64,000 bases of DNA from RGIG426 sp045639905 (GTDB lineage: Bacteria > Bacillota > Clostridia > Oscillospirales > Acutalibacteraceae), in assembly GCA_045639905.1 (NCBI GenBank), contig JAZUDZ010000044.1:1-64000 (forward strand). The letters are read 5' to 3'. Every line of letters starts with the position of its first letter. Within the stretch, counting starts at the first letter, position 1. Both the position numbers and the translations under genes were made by a program. The notes beneath the pieces were generated by a model that saw only the letters and a program-made list of their open reading frames with translations, did not search any database and was not told where the DNA came from. This document shows, piece by piece, positions 9,429-16,831 of this stretch.

Positions 9429-10991
9429 TTATTCTTTGTCAGCTTTTTTTGCTGTCGTGGTCTTTTTGGCAGCGGGTTTTTTGGCGGCCGGTTTTTTCTC
9501 GGCAGCGTCAGCGGCTTTCTTCGTTGTCGTCTTCTTGGCGGCCGGCTTCTTCGCAGCAGCATCGTCAACCTTTTTAGCGGTCGTCTTCTTGGCGGCCGGT
9601 TTCTTTTCGGCAGTATCGGCGGCTTTCTTCGTTGTCGTCTTCTTGGCAGCCGGTTTCTTCTCGGCAGCGTCGTCGGCTTTCTTGGCAGTCGTCTTCTTGG
9701 CGGCCGGTTTGCCTACCTTGGCATTGTCGCGAACAAAATGCATTGCCTTTTCGACGGACAAATCCTTGCTGATATATTCTGCCGGAAGAGCCTTTTTGAT
9801 GTCTTCGACTTTCATTCCATAGGCTTCGGCAAACTTGTTGTACTCAGCATCCAGTTCCTCGTCCGAAACGGTAATATTTTCAAGAGCAACGATTTTTTCA
9901 AGTGCCAGGCGGACCTTCACCTGCTGTTCCGCCTGCTCACGGGTCGTTTCACGGAAAGCATCATGGTCCATACCGGTATACTGCAAATACATATCCAGGC
10001 TGAGGCCCTGAGACTGCAAGCGACGGTCGAAATCAGCGACACAGTCGTTCATGGCATTCTCAATCATAACAGCCGGAATATCCGCTTTCATTTTTTCACC
10101 AAGTTGTTTGGCAAGTGCATCTTCAAAAGCACGGTCGGCATCGGCCTTGCGATGCTCTTCCAGGTGAGCACGCATATCGGCTTTCAACTCGTCCAAAGTA
10201 TCAAATTCACTGCAGTCTTTTGCAAATTCGTCATCCAATTCCGGAACCTCACGAACTTTGAGTTCATGGAGTTTGCACTTAAAGACCGCCGGCTTGCCGG
10301 CCAACTCATCCGCATGATATTCTTCCGGGAAGGTAACATTCACGTCAAACTCTTCACCGATTTCCTTGCCGATAATCTGATCTTCAAAGCCCGGAATAAA
10401 GGTGTTGGAACCAAGAGCCAAAGAATACTGCTCAGCTTTACCACCTTCAAACGGTACACCGTCAGCAAAACCTTCATAGTCAATGACAGCCGTATCGCCA
10501 TCCTGGGCAGCACGACCTTCGACAGAGACCAGGCGGGCCTGACGATCCTGCAATCTCTTAAGTTCTTCTTCGACATCTTCGTCTTTCACTTCGTCGGACG
10601 GACGTTCGGCTTTCATACCGACATAGTCGGAAATCTCCACTTCCGGTTTTACGGTAATGACAGCTTTAAATTCCACGCCTTTTTCGTTGATGGATGTCAC
10701 GTCAAAATCAATTTTGTCTTCGACATACTCGTAGCCGCTGGCTTTGATAGCTTCGTCAAGAGCATCCGGATACAGTTCATTCAGAGCATCCTCGTAGAAG
10801 ATTTCTTTGCCGTACATCTTTTCGACAAATGCACGAGGAGCTTTGCCTTTACGGAAGCCCGGAACATTCATCTTTTTCACGTTTTTGCGGTAAGCAATCT
10901 GCAGACCTTTTTCAAAGGTCTCGGCATCAATTACCACAACCAACTCCACACGGTTGGCCTCTTTTGTTTTGGTTGCTTTTTTCAAACTCAT
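9429..10991 (-). CDS. tig: Trigger factor with Lys/Ala-rich repeat tail
   Basis: 520-residue ribosome-bound chaperone and prolyl isomerase. The N-terminal ribosome-binding loop carries the signature GFRKGKAPR (residues 45-53), the FKBP-type domain follows (about 150-240), and the helical C-domain runs to about residue 425. Normal trigger factors end there at 420-450 residues. Here a further 94 residues (427-520) consist of four 18-residue units of the KKPAAKKTTAKKADDAAE type plus a final KPAAKKPAAKK segment, resembling histone H1 or H1-like bacterial tails. The tail is in frame and ends with a normal stop. AGGAGG precedes the ATG. Function of the tail is unknown; the chaperone assignment is firm. 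Confidence 0.95.
   Translation of the reverse strand: MSLKKATKTKEANRVELVVVIDAETFEKGLQIAYRKNVKKMNVPGFRKGKAPRAFVEKMYGKEIFYEDALNELYPDALDEAIKASGYEYVEDKIDFDVTSINEKGVEFKAVITVKPEVEISDYVGMKAERPSDEVKDEDVEEELKRLQDRQARLVSVEGRAAQDGDTAVIDYEGFADGVPFEGGKAEQYSLALGSNTFIPGFEDQIIGKEIGEEFDVNVTFPEEYHADELAGKPAVFKCKLHELKVREVPELDDEFAKDCSEFDTLDELKADMRAHLEEHRKADADRAFEDALAKQLGEKMKADIPAVMIENAMNDCVADFDRRLQSQGLSLDMYLQYTGMDHDAFRETTREQAEQQVKVRLALEKIVALENITVSDEELDAEYNKFAEAYGMKVEDIKKALPAEYISKDLSVEKAMHFVRDNAKVGKPAAKKTTAKKADDAAEKKPAAKKTTTKKAADTAEKKPAAKKTTAKKVDDAAAKKPAAKKTTTKKAADAAEKKPAAKKPAAKKTTTAKKADKE
9432..9713 (-). repeat. 54-bp tandem repeats coding the trigger factor tail
   Basis: Four 54-bp units, each coding 18 residues, plus a partial unit. 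Units 1 and 3 share TTAKK-DDAA and units 2 and 4 share TTTKKAAD, so the array looks like a doubled 108-bp block. It stays in frame throughout. Confidence 0.9.
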
Positions 10992-11063
10992 TGTATATTT
11001 TCCTCCTAAGGTTTATTTACATTTTCAAAATTTACCGACATCCATCGGCAGATTTTAATTGAC

Positions 11064-11753
11064 TCAAAAAATTTTCAACGGACAAAAACGTAACCCGTCA
11101 CAAGATATCAGACGAAGATGAATGCCGTCCTTTTCTCCGTTAAAAGCACGCTTAATTCCGTTACTGTGCACATGCCCGTAATAGCATTCGGTAATCTCTT
11201 CTTCTACCAGGACATTCCAAATTTCTTCTGCCGTTTCATCTCCGTAATACGGAGGATAATGCAGAAAAACAATCGGACGCAAATTCATGGACTTGGCAGC
11301 CGCAATGGATGTTTTCAATCTTCCGACCTCACGAAGAACCACCAAATGATTGGCATCGTCTTCGGCATCCAGAAACCAGCCCCGTGTTCCACATACCGCC
11401 GCAGTGTTTTCAACATTCACGGCATCATTATGTACAATCCGAAGGGAATGCAGTCCCTTTTCCTCGAAGAAGGCGTCCATTTTCCTTCTGGTGTTCCACC
11501 AATAGTCGTGATTTCCTTTGAGAATCAGTTTGGTTCCCGGAAGACTTTCCAAAAACTGGAAATCCGGCAAAGCCTCTTCCATACTCATTCCCCAGGAAAC
11601 ATCTCCGGCGATAACTACCGTGTCTTCCGGCCGAATTAACTGCAGCCAATTTTCTTTTACACGCGTTACGTAGTCATCCCACCCGGGAAATACGTCCATC
11701 GGCTTATCCACACCAAAGGAAAGATGTAAATCCGCAATCGCAAACAACGACAT
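11064..11753 (-). CDS. Metallophosphoesterase (COG1768-like)
   Basis: 229-residue calcineurin-like phosphoesterase. The dinuclear metal-site motifs appear in order: DLHL (residues 8-11), GDVSWG, GNHDYWW, FLHYPPY and GHVHSNG. No signal peptide or membrane segment is seen, so it is probably cytoplasmic. The physiological substrate is unknown. AAGGAG lies 7 bases before the ATG. It is the next gene after thrC (16 bases), so it may share the thrC promoter. Confidence 0.88.
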   Translation of the reverse strand: MSLFAIADLHLSFGVDKPMDVFPGWDDYVTRVKENWLQLIRPEDTVVIAGDVSWGMSMEEALPDFQFLESLPGTKLILKGNHDYWWNTRRKMDAFFEEKGLHSLRIVHNDAVNVENTAAVCGTRGWFLDAEDDANHLVVLREVGRLKTSIAAAKSMNLRPIVFLHYPPYYGDETAEEIWNVLVEEEITECYYGHVHSNGIKRAFNGEKDGIHLRLISCDGLRFCPLKIF

Positions 11754-11769
11754 CGGACCACTCCTTTTG

Positions 11770-13266
11770 TTATTCCGTTAATCCCAATTTTCCAAGTACG
11801 CGTTCACGCATTTCTGCCTGATTGCAAACATCTCGGAATCGGACGGTTTTTTCTTTCAAACCCGCAAGCGGTCCGGGAATTTGAACACCGGTCAAATTCT
11901 GTAAATTTTCCGAACAAACAAAATCATCGTCCGGAGCCGATCCGTTAACGGCTTTTAGTACACTGGCCGGGAACTTGTACGGATTTGCCGTTGAAGCAAT
12001 CACCGTCGGCGTTGTATCACCGGTCTCTTCCCTGTACTTGTTATACACATTCACGGCAACGGCCGTATGCGTATCAATCAAATATCCATGCTCTTTGAAG
12101 CAAGAAGCGATGGTTTCGGCGGTTTCCGATTCATCACAGCATCCGGAAGCAAACAACGCATCCATTTTCTCTTTCATAGAGTCGGATACGGTATAGATTC
12201 CTTCGTCCGTTAAAGCATTCATCAGGCGGCGAACCTCTTGATCGTCCTTATCACAAAGATCAAACAACAAACGCTCCAGGTTTGAGGAAATCAAAATGTC
12301 CATAGACGGCGATGATGTGCAGTAGAATTCTCTGCGACGGTCATAAACACCTTTCTCAAAGAAATCCGTCAAAACACGGTTCTGGTTACTGGCACAAATC
12401 AGCTTTGCAATGGGAAGTCCCATTTTTTTCGCGTAATAGGCCGCCAGGATGTTACCGAAGTTGCCGGTCGGAACCGTTACATTGATGGCATCTCCCATCG
12501 CGATGGTTCCGTTTTTCACCAAATCACAGTAGGCTGATACGTAATACACAATTTGCGGAACCAGTCGTCCCCAGTTAATGGAATTGGCGCTGGAGAACTT
12601 TTTCCCGTTGTCGGCAAGAAGTTTTCCGGTTACCGGATCGGTAAAAATCGCTTTAACACCGTTTTGGGCATCGTCAAAATTACCACGAATGGCAAAGACC
12701 TGAACATTGTCCCCTTCCTGTGTGGCCATTTGAAGCTTTTGCATCAAACTGACACCGTTTTCCGGATAAAATACCATGATTTTCGTGTTCGGCGCATTTT
12801 TGAATCCTTCCAATGCCGCCTTACCGGTATCTCCGGATGTCGCAACCAGGATAACAATTTCTTCACCCTTTGCAACCTTGGAAACCGATACCCGCATCAA
12901 ATGCGGCAAAATCTGAAGAGCCATATCTTTGAAGGCACAGGTAGGACCATGCCATAACTCCAAAATATGAGCATTTTCGTCCAGCTTGTACAGCGGGGCA
13001 ATATCTTCATGACGGAACTTATCGGTGGTATAGGCTGCCGACACGCATTCACGAACTTCCTCATCGGAAAAATCCGTCAAATACTTGGAAAGTACGAAAT
13101 AGGCTCGATCAACATAGCCCATTCCAACCAAAGCGTTCAAATCTTCCGAGGACAACTGAGGAATGGATTCGGGAACAAACAGTCCTTTATCCGTCGATAT
13201 TCCCTGCGCAATTGCCTGTGCAGACGACACCTTCAGTTCTTTGTTTCGAGTGCTTTGATATAGCAT
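11770..13266 (-). CDS. thrC: Threonine synthase
   Basis: 498-residue fold-II PLP enzyme that converts O-phosphohomoserine to threonine. The PLP lysine is K113 in GPTCAFKDMALQ; phosphate-binding ATSGDTG and PTGNFGN follow. The length matches the long (yeast/E. coli-like) class. The ATG at 13266 has AAAGGAG 8 bases upstream. A longer frame from 13389 would run through the promoter and is rejected. A sigma-A promoter lies just upstream with only about a 30-base leader, so no T-box or riboswitch fits. Confidence 0.96.
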   Translation of the reverse strand: MLYQSTRNKELKVSSAQAIAQGISTDKGLFVPESIPQLSSEDLNALVGMGYVDRAYFVLSKYLTDFSDEEVRECVSAAYTTDKFRHEDIAPLYKLDENAHILELWHGPTCAFKDMALQILPHLMRVSVSKVAKGEEIVILVATSGDTGKAALEGFKNAPNTKIMVFYPENGVSLMQKLQMATQEGDNVQVFAIRGNFDDAQNGVKAIFTDPVTGKLLADNGKKFSSANSINWGRLVPQIVYYVSAYCDLVKNGTIAMGDAINVTVPTGNFGNILAAYYAKKMGLPIAKLICASNQNRVLTDFFEKGVYDRRREFYCTSSPSMDILISSNLERLLFDLCDKDDQEVRRLMNALTDEGIYTVSDSMKEKMDALFASGCCDESETAETIASCFKEHGYLIDTHTAVAVNVYNKYREETGDTTPTVIASTANPYKFPASVLKAVNGSAPDDDFVCSENLQNLTGVQIPGPLAGLKEKTVRFRDVCNQAEMRERVLGKLGLTE

Positions 13267-13305
13267 GATTATCGCTCCTTTTTGAGCTTGCGCAATATTC
13301 ATGTT

Positions 13306-13335
13306 ATTATAATATATATATAAATATAATGTCAA
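13306..13335 (-). promoter_or_regulatory. Sigma-A promoter of thrC
   Basis: Consensus -35 TTGACA (13330-13335) and -10 TATAAT (13306-13311) separated by 18 bases of A/T-rich DNA. Confidence 0.85.
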
Positions 13336-13464
13336 ACCGAAAACCGCGTTTTCTACGCAAGATTGGACAAAATATGTCCTATATTGCAAAGATTTAGCAC
13401 ATGTAATGCGAAATAACTTTACAGCAAAAAGTGCTTCTCAAACAAACGGCATCACAAATTTTAA

Positions 13465-13493
13465 TCCGCCCGGAGAAACTCTCCCCGAGCGGA
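13465..13493 (-). terminator. Probable terminator after rnhB
   Basis: Imperfect GC-rich hairpin, arms TCCGCTCGGGGAGA and TCTCCGGGCGGA, just after rnhB. The following tract is A/T-rich rather than a clean T run, so efficiency is uncertain. Confidence 0.55.
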
Positions 13494-13510
13494 CTACATA
13501 CATATACAAA

Positions 13511-14116
13511 TTATTCACCCAAAATCTTCTTTAAAAAGCTCTTTCGATGCTCCGGCAGAATTCCATATTTGCGAATCGCCTCGTAATGCGCTGCCGTGCC
13601 GTATCCTTTATGCTTGGCAAATCCATACTCGGGATGTTTCTTATCCAGTTCCCGAAGTTCCCGGTCCCGACTGACCTTTGCTAAAATGGAAGCAGCTCCG
13701 ATGGTTGCCGAAAGAGCGTCCCCTTTTATGACAAAGGAGGCTTCCGACGGCAAATCCTTCGGAATACGATTTCCATCAATCAATATCTTGTCCGGCTTGA
13801 CACCAAGACCGTCTACTGCACGTTTCATAGCCAGCATGGTGGCCTGCAAGATATTCAGAGATTCAATATCTTCAACTGTGGAAAAAGCAACGGAATACGC
13901 GATGGCTTTTTCACAAATTTCGTCAAATAACAGTTCACGCTTTTTTTCACTGATTTTTTTGGAATCATTCAGCCCCGGAATATCCACACCTTCCGGCAAA
14001 ATCACCGCCGCCGCATAGACCGGACCACATAAAGGTCCTCTGCCGGCCTCATCCACACCGCAAAGCAGTTGTATGCCACCGTTCCGAATATCCGAATCGT
14101 ACTCAAAATTGGTCAT
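13511..14116 (-). CDS. rnhB: Ribonuclease HII
   Basis: 201-residue RNase H2-type nuclease that removes ribonucleotides from RNA-DNA hybrids. Conserved motifs are GVDEAGRGPLCG (acidic metal ligands in DEAGRG), LNDSKKISEKKR, and a C-terminal YGFAKHKGYGT block. Its start overlaps the 3' end of rbgA by 14 bases, the conserved rbgA-rnhB pairing, implying translational coupling; no strong separate ribosome-binding site is seen. Confidence 0.96.
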   Translation of the reverse strand: MTNFEYDSDIRNGGIQLLCGVDEAGRGPLCGPVYAAAVILPEGVDIPGLNDSKKISEKKRELLFDEICEKAIAYSVAFSTVEDIESLNILQATMLAMKRAVDGLGVKPDKILIDGNRIPKDLPSEASFVIKGDALSATIGAASILAKVSRDRELRELDKKHPEYGFAKHKGYGTAAHYEAIRKYGILPEHRKSFLKKILGE

Positions 14117-14987
14117 TCTGCTGTTTTGGGAACTCCATTGTCAGTCTTCCCAATTTACCTCCACGATATTCATCTAAAAGCGTTGTTGCCGCACGCTCCG
14201 TATTCACGGAGTTTCCCCGCATCAGCATACCGCGCTTTCTGCCGATTTGTTCCAAAAGATCATACGGCTCCAGGTCCATATCCTCCGGGTCCAGTTTGTA
14301 CCGTTCCATAAGTCGGTCGGCATATTCTTCTTTCATCATCTCCAAAAGAGAGCATGCCAGTTCTTCCACATCCAGAATCTGGTCACGAATAGCACCGGTA
14401 AATGCCAAATGAAGCCCCACTGTCACATCTTCAAATTTAGGCCATAACACACCGGGAGTATCAAGAAGAAGAGTTCCATCCTCCAGACTAAACCACTGAT
14501 TCCCGCGGGTAACACCGGGACGGTCTTCCGCTTTCGCTTTACTTCCCTTTGTCAGTCGATTAATCAGCGAGGATTTTCCAACATTCGGAATTCCCACAAC
14601 CATGGCATGAATCGGTCTCCCCTTCATGCCTTTCTCTTCCCAGGCTTCAATTTGAGGACGTAAAATTTCTCTTACCGATGGCAGAATTTTATTAAGCCCA
14701 CGTCCGCTTTTACAATCAATTGCCAAAGCGACACAATCGGATTTTTTCCAATAACGCACCCACTTTTCCGTGGCTGCTTCATCTGCCAAATCCGCCTTAT
14801 TAAGAAGAATGACACGTGGTTTCCCACCTGTCATTTCCTCCATTTCGGGATTGCGACTACTCAAAGGAATCCGCGCATCCACAAGTTCAATTACCACATC
14901 CACCAGCGGTAAGCATTCCTTCATTTTCCGGCGGGTTTTTGTCATATGCCCGGGAAACCACTGGATGGGATTTCGTTGCTGTTCCAT
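14103..14987 (-). CDS. rbgA: Ribosome biogenesis GTPase RbgA (YlqF)
   Basis: 294-residue circularly permuted GTPase required for late 50S assembly. The N-terminus IQWFPGHMTK is the family hallmark; then come G4 NKAD, G1 GIPNVGKSSL and G3 DTPGV in permuted order. The C-terminal ANTAR-like helical domain includes GKLGRLTMEFP. AAGG precedes the ATG. The context lepB-rbgA-rnhB downstream of rplS is typical of Firmicutes. Confidence 0.95.
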   Translation of the reverse strand: MEQQRNPIQWFPGHMTKTRRKMKECLPLVDVVIELVDARIPLSSRNPEMEEMTGGKPRVILLNKADLADEAATEKWVRYWKKSDCVALAIDCKSGRGLNKILPSVREILRPQIEAWEEKGMKGRPIHAMVVGIPNVGKSSLINRLTKGSKAKAEDRPGVTRGNQWFSLEDGTLLLDTPGVLWPKFEDVTVGLHLAFTGAIRDQILDVEELACSLLEMMKEEYADRLMERYKLDPEDMDLEPYDLLEQIGRKRGMLMRGNSVNTERAATTLLDEYRGGKLGRLTMEFPKQQNDQF

Positions 14988-14997
14988 AATACAATCC

Positions 14998-15555
14998 TTA
15001 TTTCAAATTGCTGTATACACTGCCTCTGTTGGGGAAAAAGCGGTATACAGCTTTTCCGATAATATCCTCGTAATCAAAGCAACCGAGACTACGACTGTCA
15101 TTGGAATTATCGCGATGGTCACCCATAACAAACACCTGTCCTTCAGGCACGACAACCGTCATTCCTTCCGGCATATTCGGATAATGAATGTAAGGCTGAT
15201 CCAAAGGTTTATCATTTCGATACACGGTATCACTTGTTACACGAATTGTGTCACCGGGTAAGCCGATGACGCGCTTAATCAAAGGCTCTATAACGGCACA
15301 TTCACCGGCCTGACTGCGGTTCACGATAACAATGTCCTCATAAGACGGCTCAAACAGGCAATTTACGACAACCAAGCGGTCCTTGTCCTGTAATGTGTCC
15401 AGCATTGATCTACCGTCAACCTGTGCCGTACGGAGAAAGAACGTAAAAAGTAACGCCACAAAAACCAAAGCCGGTAAAAGGATTTCCAAAATATCATATA
15501 AGACTTTCAAAAAGAAGTTTTCATGTTCATACATGTACTGTTCTTCTTCTGTCAT
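14998..15555 (-). CDS. lepB: Signal peptidase I
   Basis: 185-residue type I signal peptidase. One transmembrane helix (about 25-42, LLPALVFVALLFTFFL) anchors it, followed by the catalytic domain with S50 in DGRSML, K94 in IKRVIGLPGD, and the GDHRDNSNDSR box. It cleaves signal peptides at the outer membrane face. The open frame extends far upstream through rplS, but those residues are antisense-like sequence; the ATG at 15555 has AGGTGA 5 bases upstream and the expected length. Confidence 0.94.
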   Translation of the reverse strand: MTEEEQYMYEHENFFLKVLYDILEILLPALVFVALLFTFFLRTAQVDGRSMLDTLQDKDRLVVVNCLFEPSYEDIVIVNRSQAGECAVIEPLIKRVIGLPGDTIRVTSDTVYRNDKPLDQPYIHYPNMPEGMTVVVPEGQVFVMGDHRDNSNDSRSLGCFDYEDIIGKAVYRFFPNRGSVYSNLK

Positions 15556-15629
15556 AGTATCACCTGCTTCATTAGGATTCACTAAATTGTACAACAACAG
15601 CCGTCTTTTTTCAATAGAAAGAAAAAGAA

Positions 15630-15655
15630 AAAGGTTGTCCCGAAGGACAACCTTT
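15630..15655 (-). terminator. Terminator after rplS
   Basis: Strong hairpin AAAGGTTGTCC-TTCG-GGACAACCTTT with a stable C(UUCG)G loop, followed by a T-rich tract on the minus strand. It separates rplS from lepB. Confidence 0.93.
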
Positions 15656-15664
15656 GTGCTCTTA

Positions 15665-16006
15665 TTACAGACGTTCTTTAACCTTGGCAGATTTACCAAC
15701 GCGACCGCGCAGATAGTAGAGCTTGCTACGGCGAACCTTACCACGACGGACAACCTTGATGGCATCCACGTTCGGGGAATGCAGCGGGAACACACGCTCC
15801 ACACCAACACCATAAGAAACACGGCGAACGGTAAAGGTCTCGGCAACACCGGAACCACGACGGGCGATAACAGTACCTTCAAAGGCCTGGATACGCTCAC
15901 GCTCACCCTCACGAATTTTAACGTCTACACGGACGGTATCACCAACAGCGAATTCCGGAACAGTTTCCTTCATGCTATCGGCAGCGATAGTTTTCAAAGC
16001 ATCCAT
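15665..16006 (-). CDS. rplS: 50S ribosomal protein L19
   Basis: 113-residue ribosomal protein at the 30S-50S interface. Family motifs include FAVGDTVRVDVKI, the RIQAFEGTVIARRG segment, and the C-terminal VRRSKLYYLRGRVGKSAKVKE. GAGGAG lies just upstream. It is a monocistronic unit: strong promoter at 16132-16160, leader of about 120 bases, terminator right after the stop. Confidence 0.98.
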   Translation of the reverse strand: MDALKTIAADSMKETVPEFAVGDTVRVDVKIREGERERIQAFEGTVIARRGSGVAETFTVRRVSYGVGVERVFPLHSPNVDAIKVVRRGKVRRSKLYYLRGRVGKSAKVKERL

Positions 16007-16125
16007 TTTATTGCTCCTCTCAAAATGTCAGGCGTTCATGCTCAAAGGCAGCGGACCGTCCGATTGAATTTCTCGTGCTTGTGCACGGACAGTAGTGTGA
16101 TGGAAACCAGTTGCACACCAGATAC
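16007..16125 (-). promoter_or_regulatory. Structured rplS leader, candidate L19 autoregulatory element
   Basis: About 120 bases lie between the predicted start of transcription and the rplS ATG. They can form a GUGUG/CACAC hairpin and a longer element in which GUCCG and CGGAC enclose a GUGC-ACAA-GCAC hairpin. L19 leaders are known in Firmicutes; similarity to that family was not tested, so this is an inference from position and structure. Confidence 0.45.
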
Positions 16126-16131
16126 CGAAAG

Positions 16132-16160
16132 ATTATATACCAGTCATCATGAAATTGCAA
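16132..16160 (-). promoter_or_regulatory. Sigma-A promoter of rplS
   Basis: -35 TTGCAA (16155-16160), 17-base spacer, -10 TATAAT (16132-16137), just after the stop of the DUF2344 gene. Confidence 0.82.
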
Positions 16161-16174
16161 TAGATTTTTTCACA

Positions 16175-16831
16175 TTACTCGAAAATTTTTCCATCCAGAT
16201 CAAAAAGCTGTAATCGAAGAATGGGATAATACCGGTCTTCTCCCAGAAATTGATTCATTGCCGTTGTCAAAAGAGACGGATTAATGGTGGTCTCGCTGTT
16301 ACAAGGAAGCGTCACTTTCAGAAACACCTGTTCTCCCTCTTCCGAAACAGATACATCTTGCAAGTACGGACGGATATCCACTTCTTTACGAAGCCCTTTC
16401 TTTGTCCGTTTCTCCACAACCATCTCGTTTTGCGCTAAAAATTCTTCCGTCTTCGCTTTGTTGCACGGAACAGCAATCCGATAGCGGGCAAATCCAAGTT
16501 TCCCCGCCTTGTTAATCGGAGGGCCTGCCTTGATGGCCGTCAACCCTTCCGGGAACTGTTCATTCAAAAGCGATACGATTGTCTCATATGAAACCGTTTC
16601 GTTTAAACGAAAATCCATACACTCGCAGTTACTTTCATATCCAAGAGACAACGGAGAAACAAATGTCACATACGGATGTTTGTTAAATCCTTCCGTATAC
16701 CATATCGGAAGATTGGTACGACGGATGGCGCGAATCATCGTTCGATTCAAATCCAGGTGAGATATAAACTTTGTTTTACCCCATTTGGAAAAGAACAGGC
16801 GAACCGTTTCAAAATCCTTAATTTCGTTCAA
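16175..16831 (-). CDS. DUF2344 / radical SAM-linked protein (TIGR03936-like)
   Basis: 218-residue protein. The diagnostic stretch VRLFFSKWGKTKFISHLDL and the following YTEGFNKHPYVTFVSPLSLG match the DUF2344 family, always found beside or fused to a B12-type radical SAM protein. Its biochemical role is unknown. No ATG fits: upstream ATGs lie over 100 bases inside the neighbour. A TTG at 16831 with AGAAGGTG 6 bases upstream gives the expected N-terminus and a 14-base overlap with the radical SAM gene, so it is chosen. In many Firmicutes RNase G and rplU follow; here rplS follows. Confidence 0.85.
   Translation of the reverse strand: MNEIKDFETVRLFFSKWGKTKFISHLDLNRTMIRAIRRTNLPIWYTEGFNKHPYVTFVSPLSLGYESNCECMDFRLNETVSYETIVSLLNEQFPEGLTAIKAGPPINKAGKLGFARYRIAVPCNKAKTEEFLAQNEMVVEKRTKKGLRKEVDIRPYLQDVSVSEEGEQVFLKVTLPCNSETTINPSLLTTAMNQFLGEDRYYPILRLQLFDLDGKIFE

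Noticed and set aside
9432..9713. Regular 54-bp repeats considered as a CRISPR array or satellite
   Set aside because: There are no unique spacers and the repeats stay in frame as the trigger factor tail.
9411..11009. Long plus-strand open frame opposite tig
   Set aside because: It mirrors trigger factor. The low-complexity Lys/Ala repeats and GC-rich third positions keep the antisense frame open; no ribosome-binding site or family motif.
13267..13389. N-terminal extension of threonine synthase
   Set aside because: It would be translated from the promoter region; the internal ATG has a proper ribosome-binding site and matches the family start.
15556..15912. N-terminal extension of signal peptidase I
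   Set aside because: It overlaps rplS and its terminator in another frame and has no similarity to LepB.
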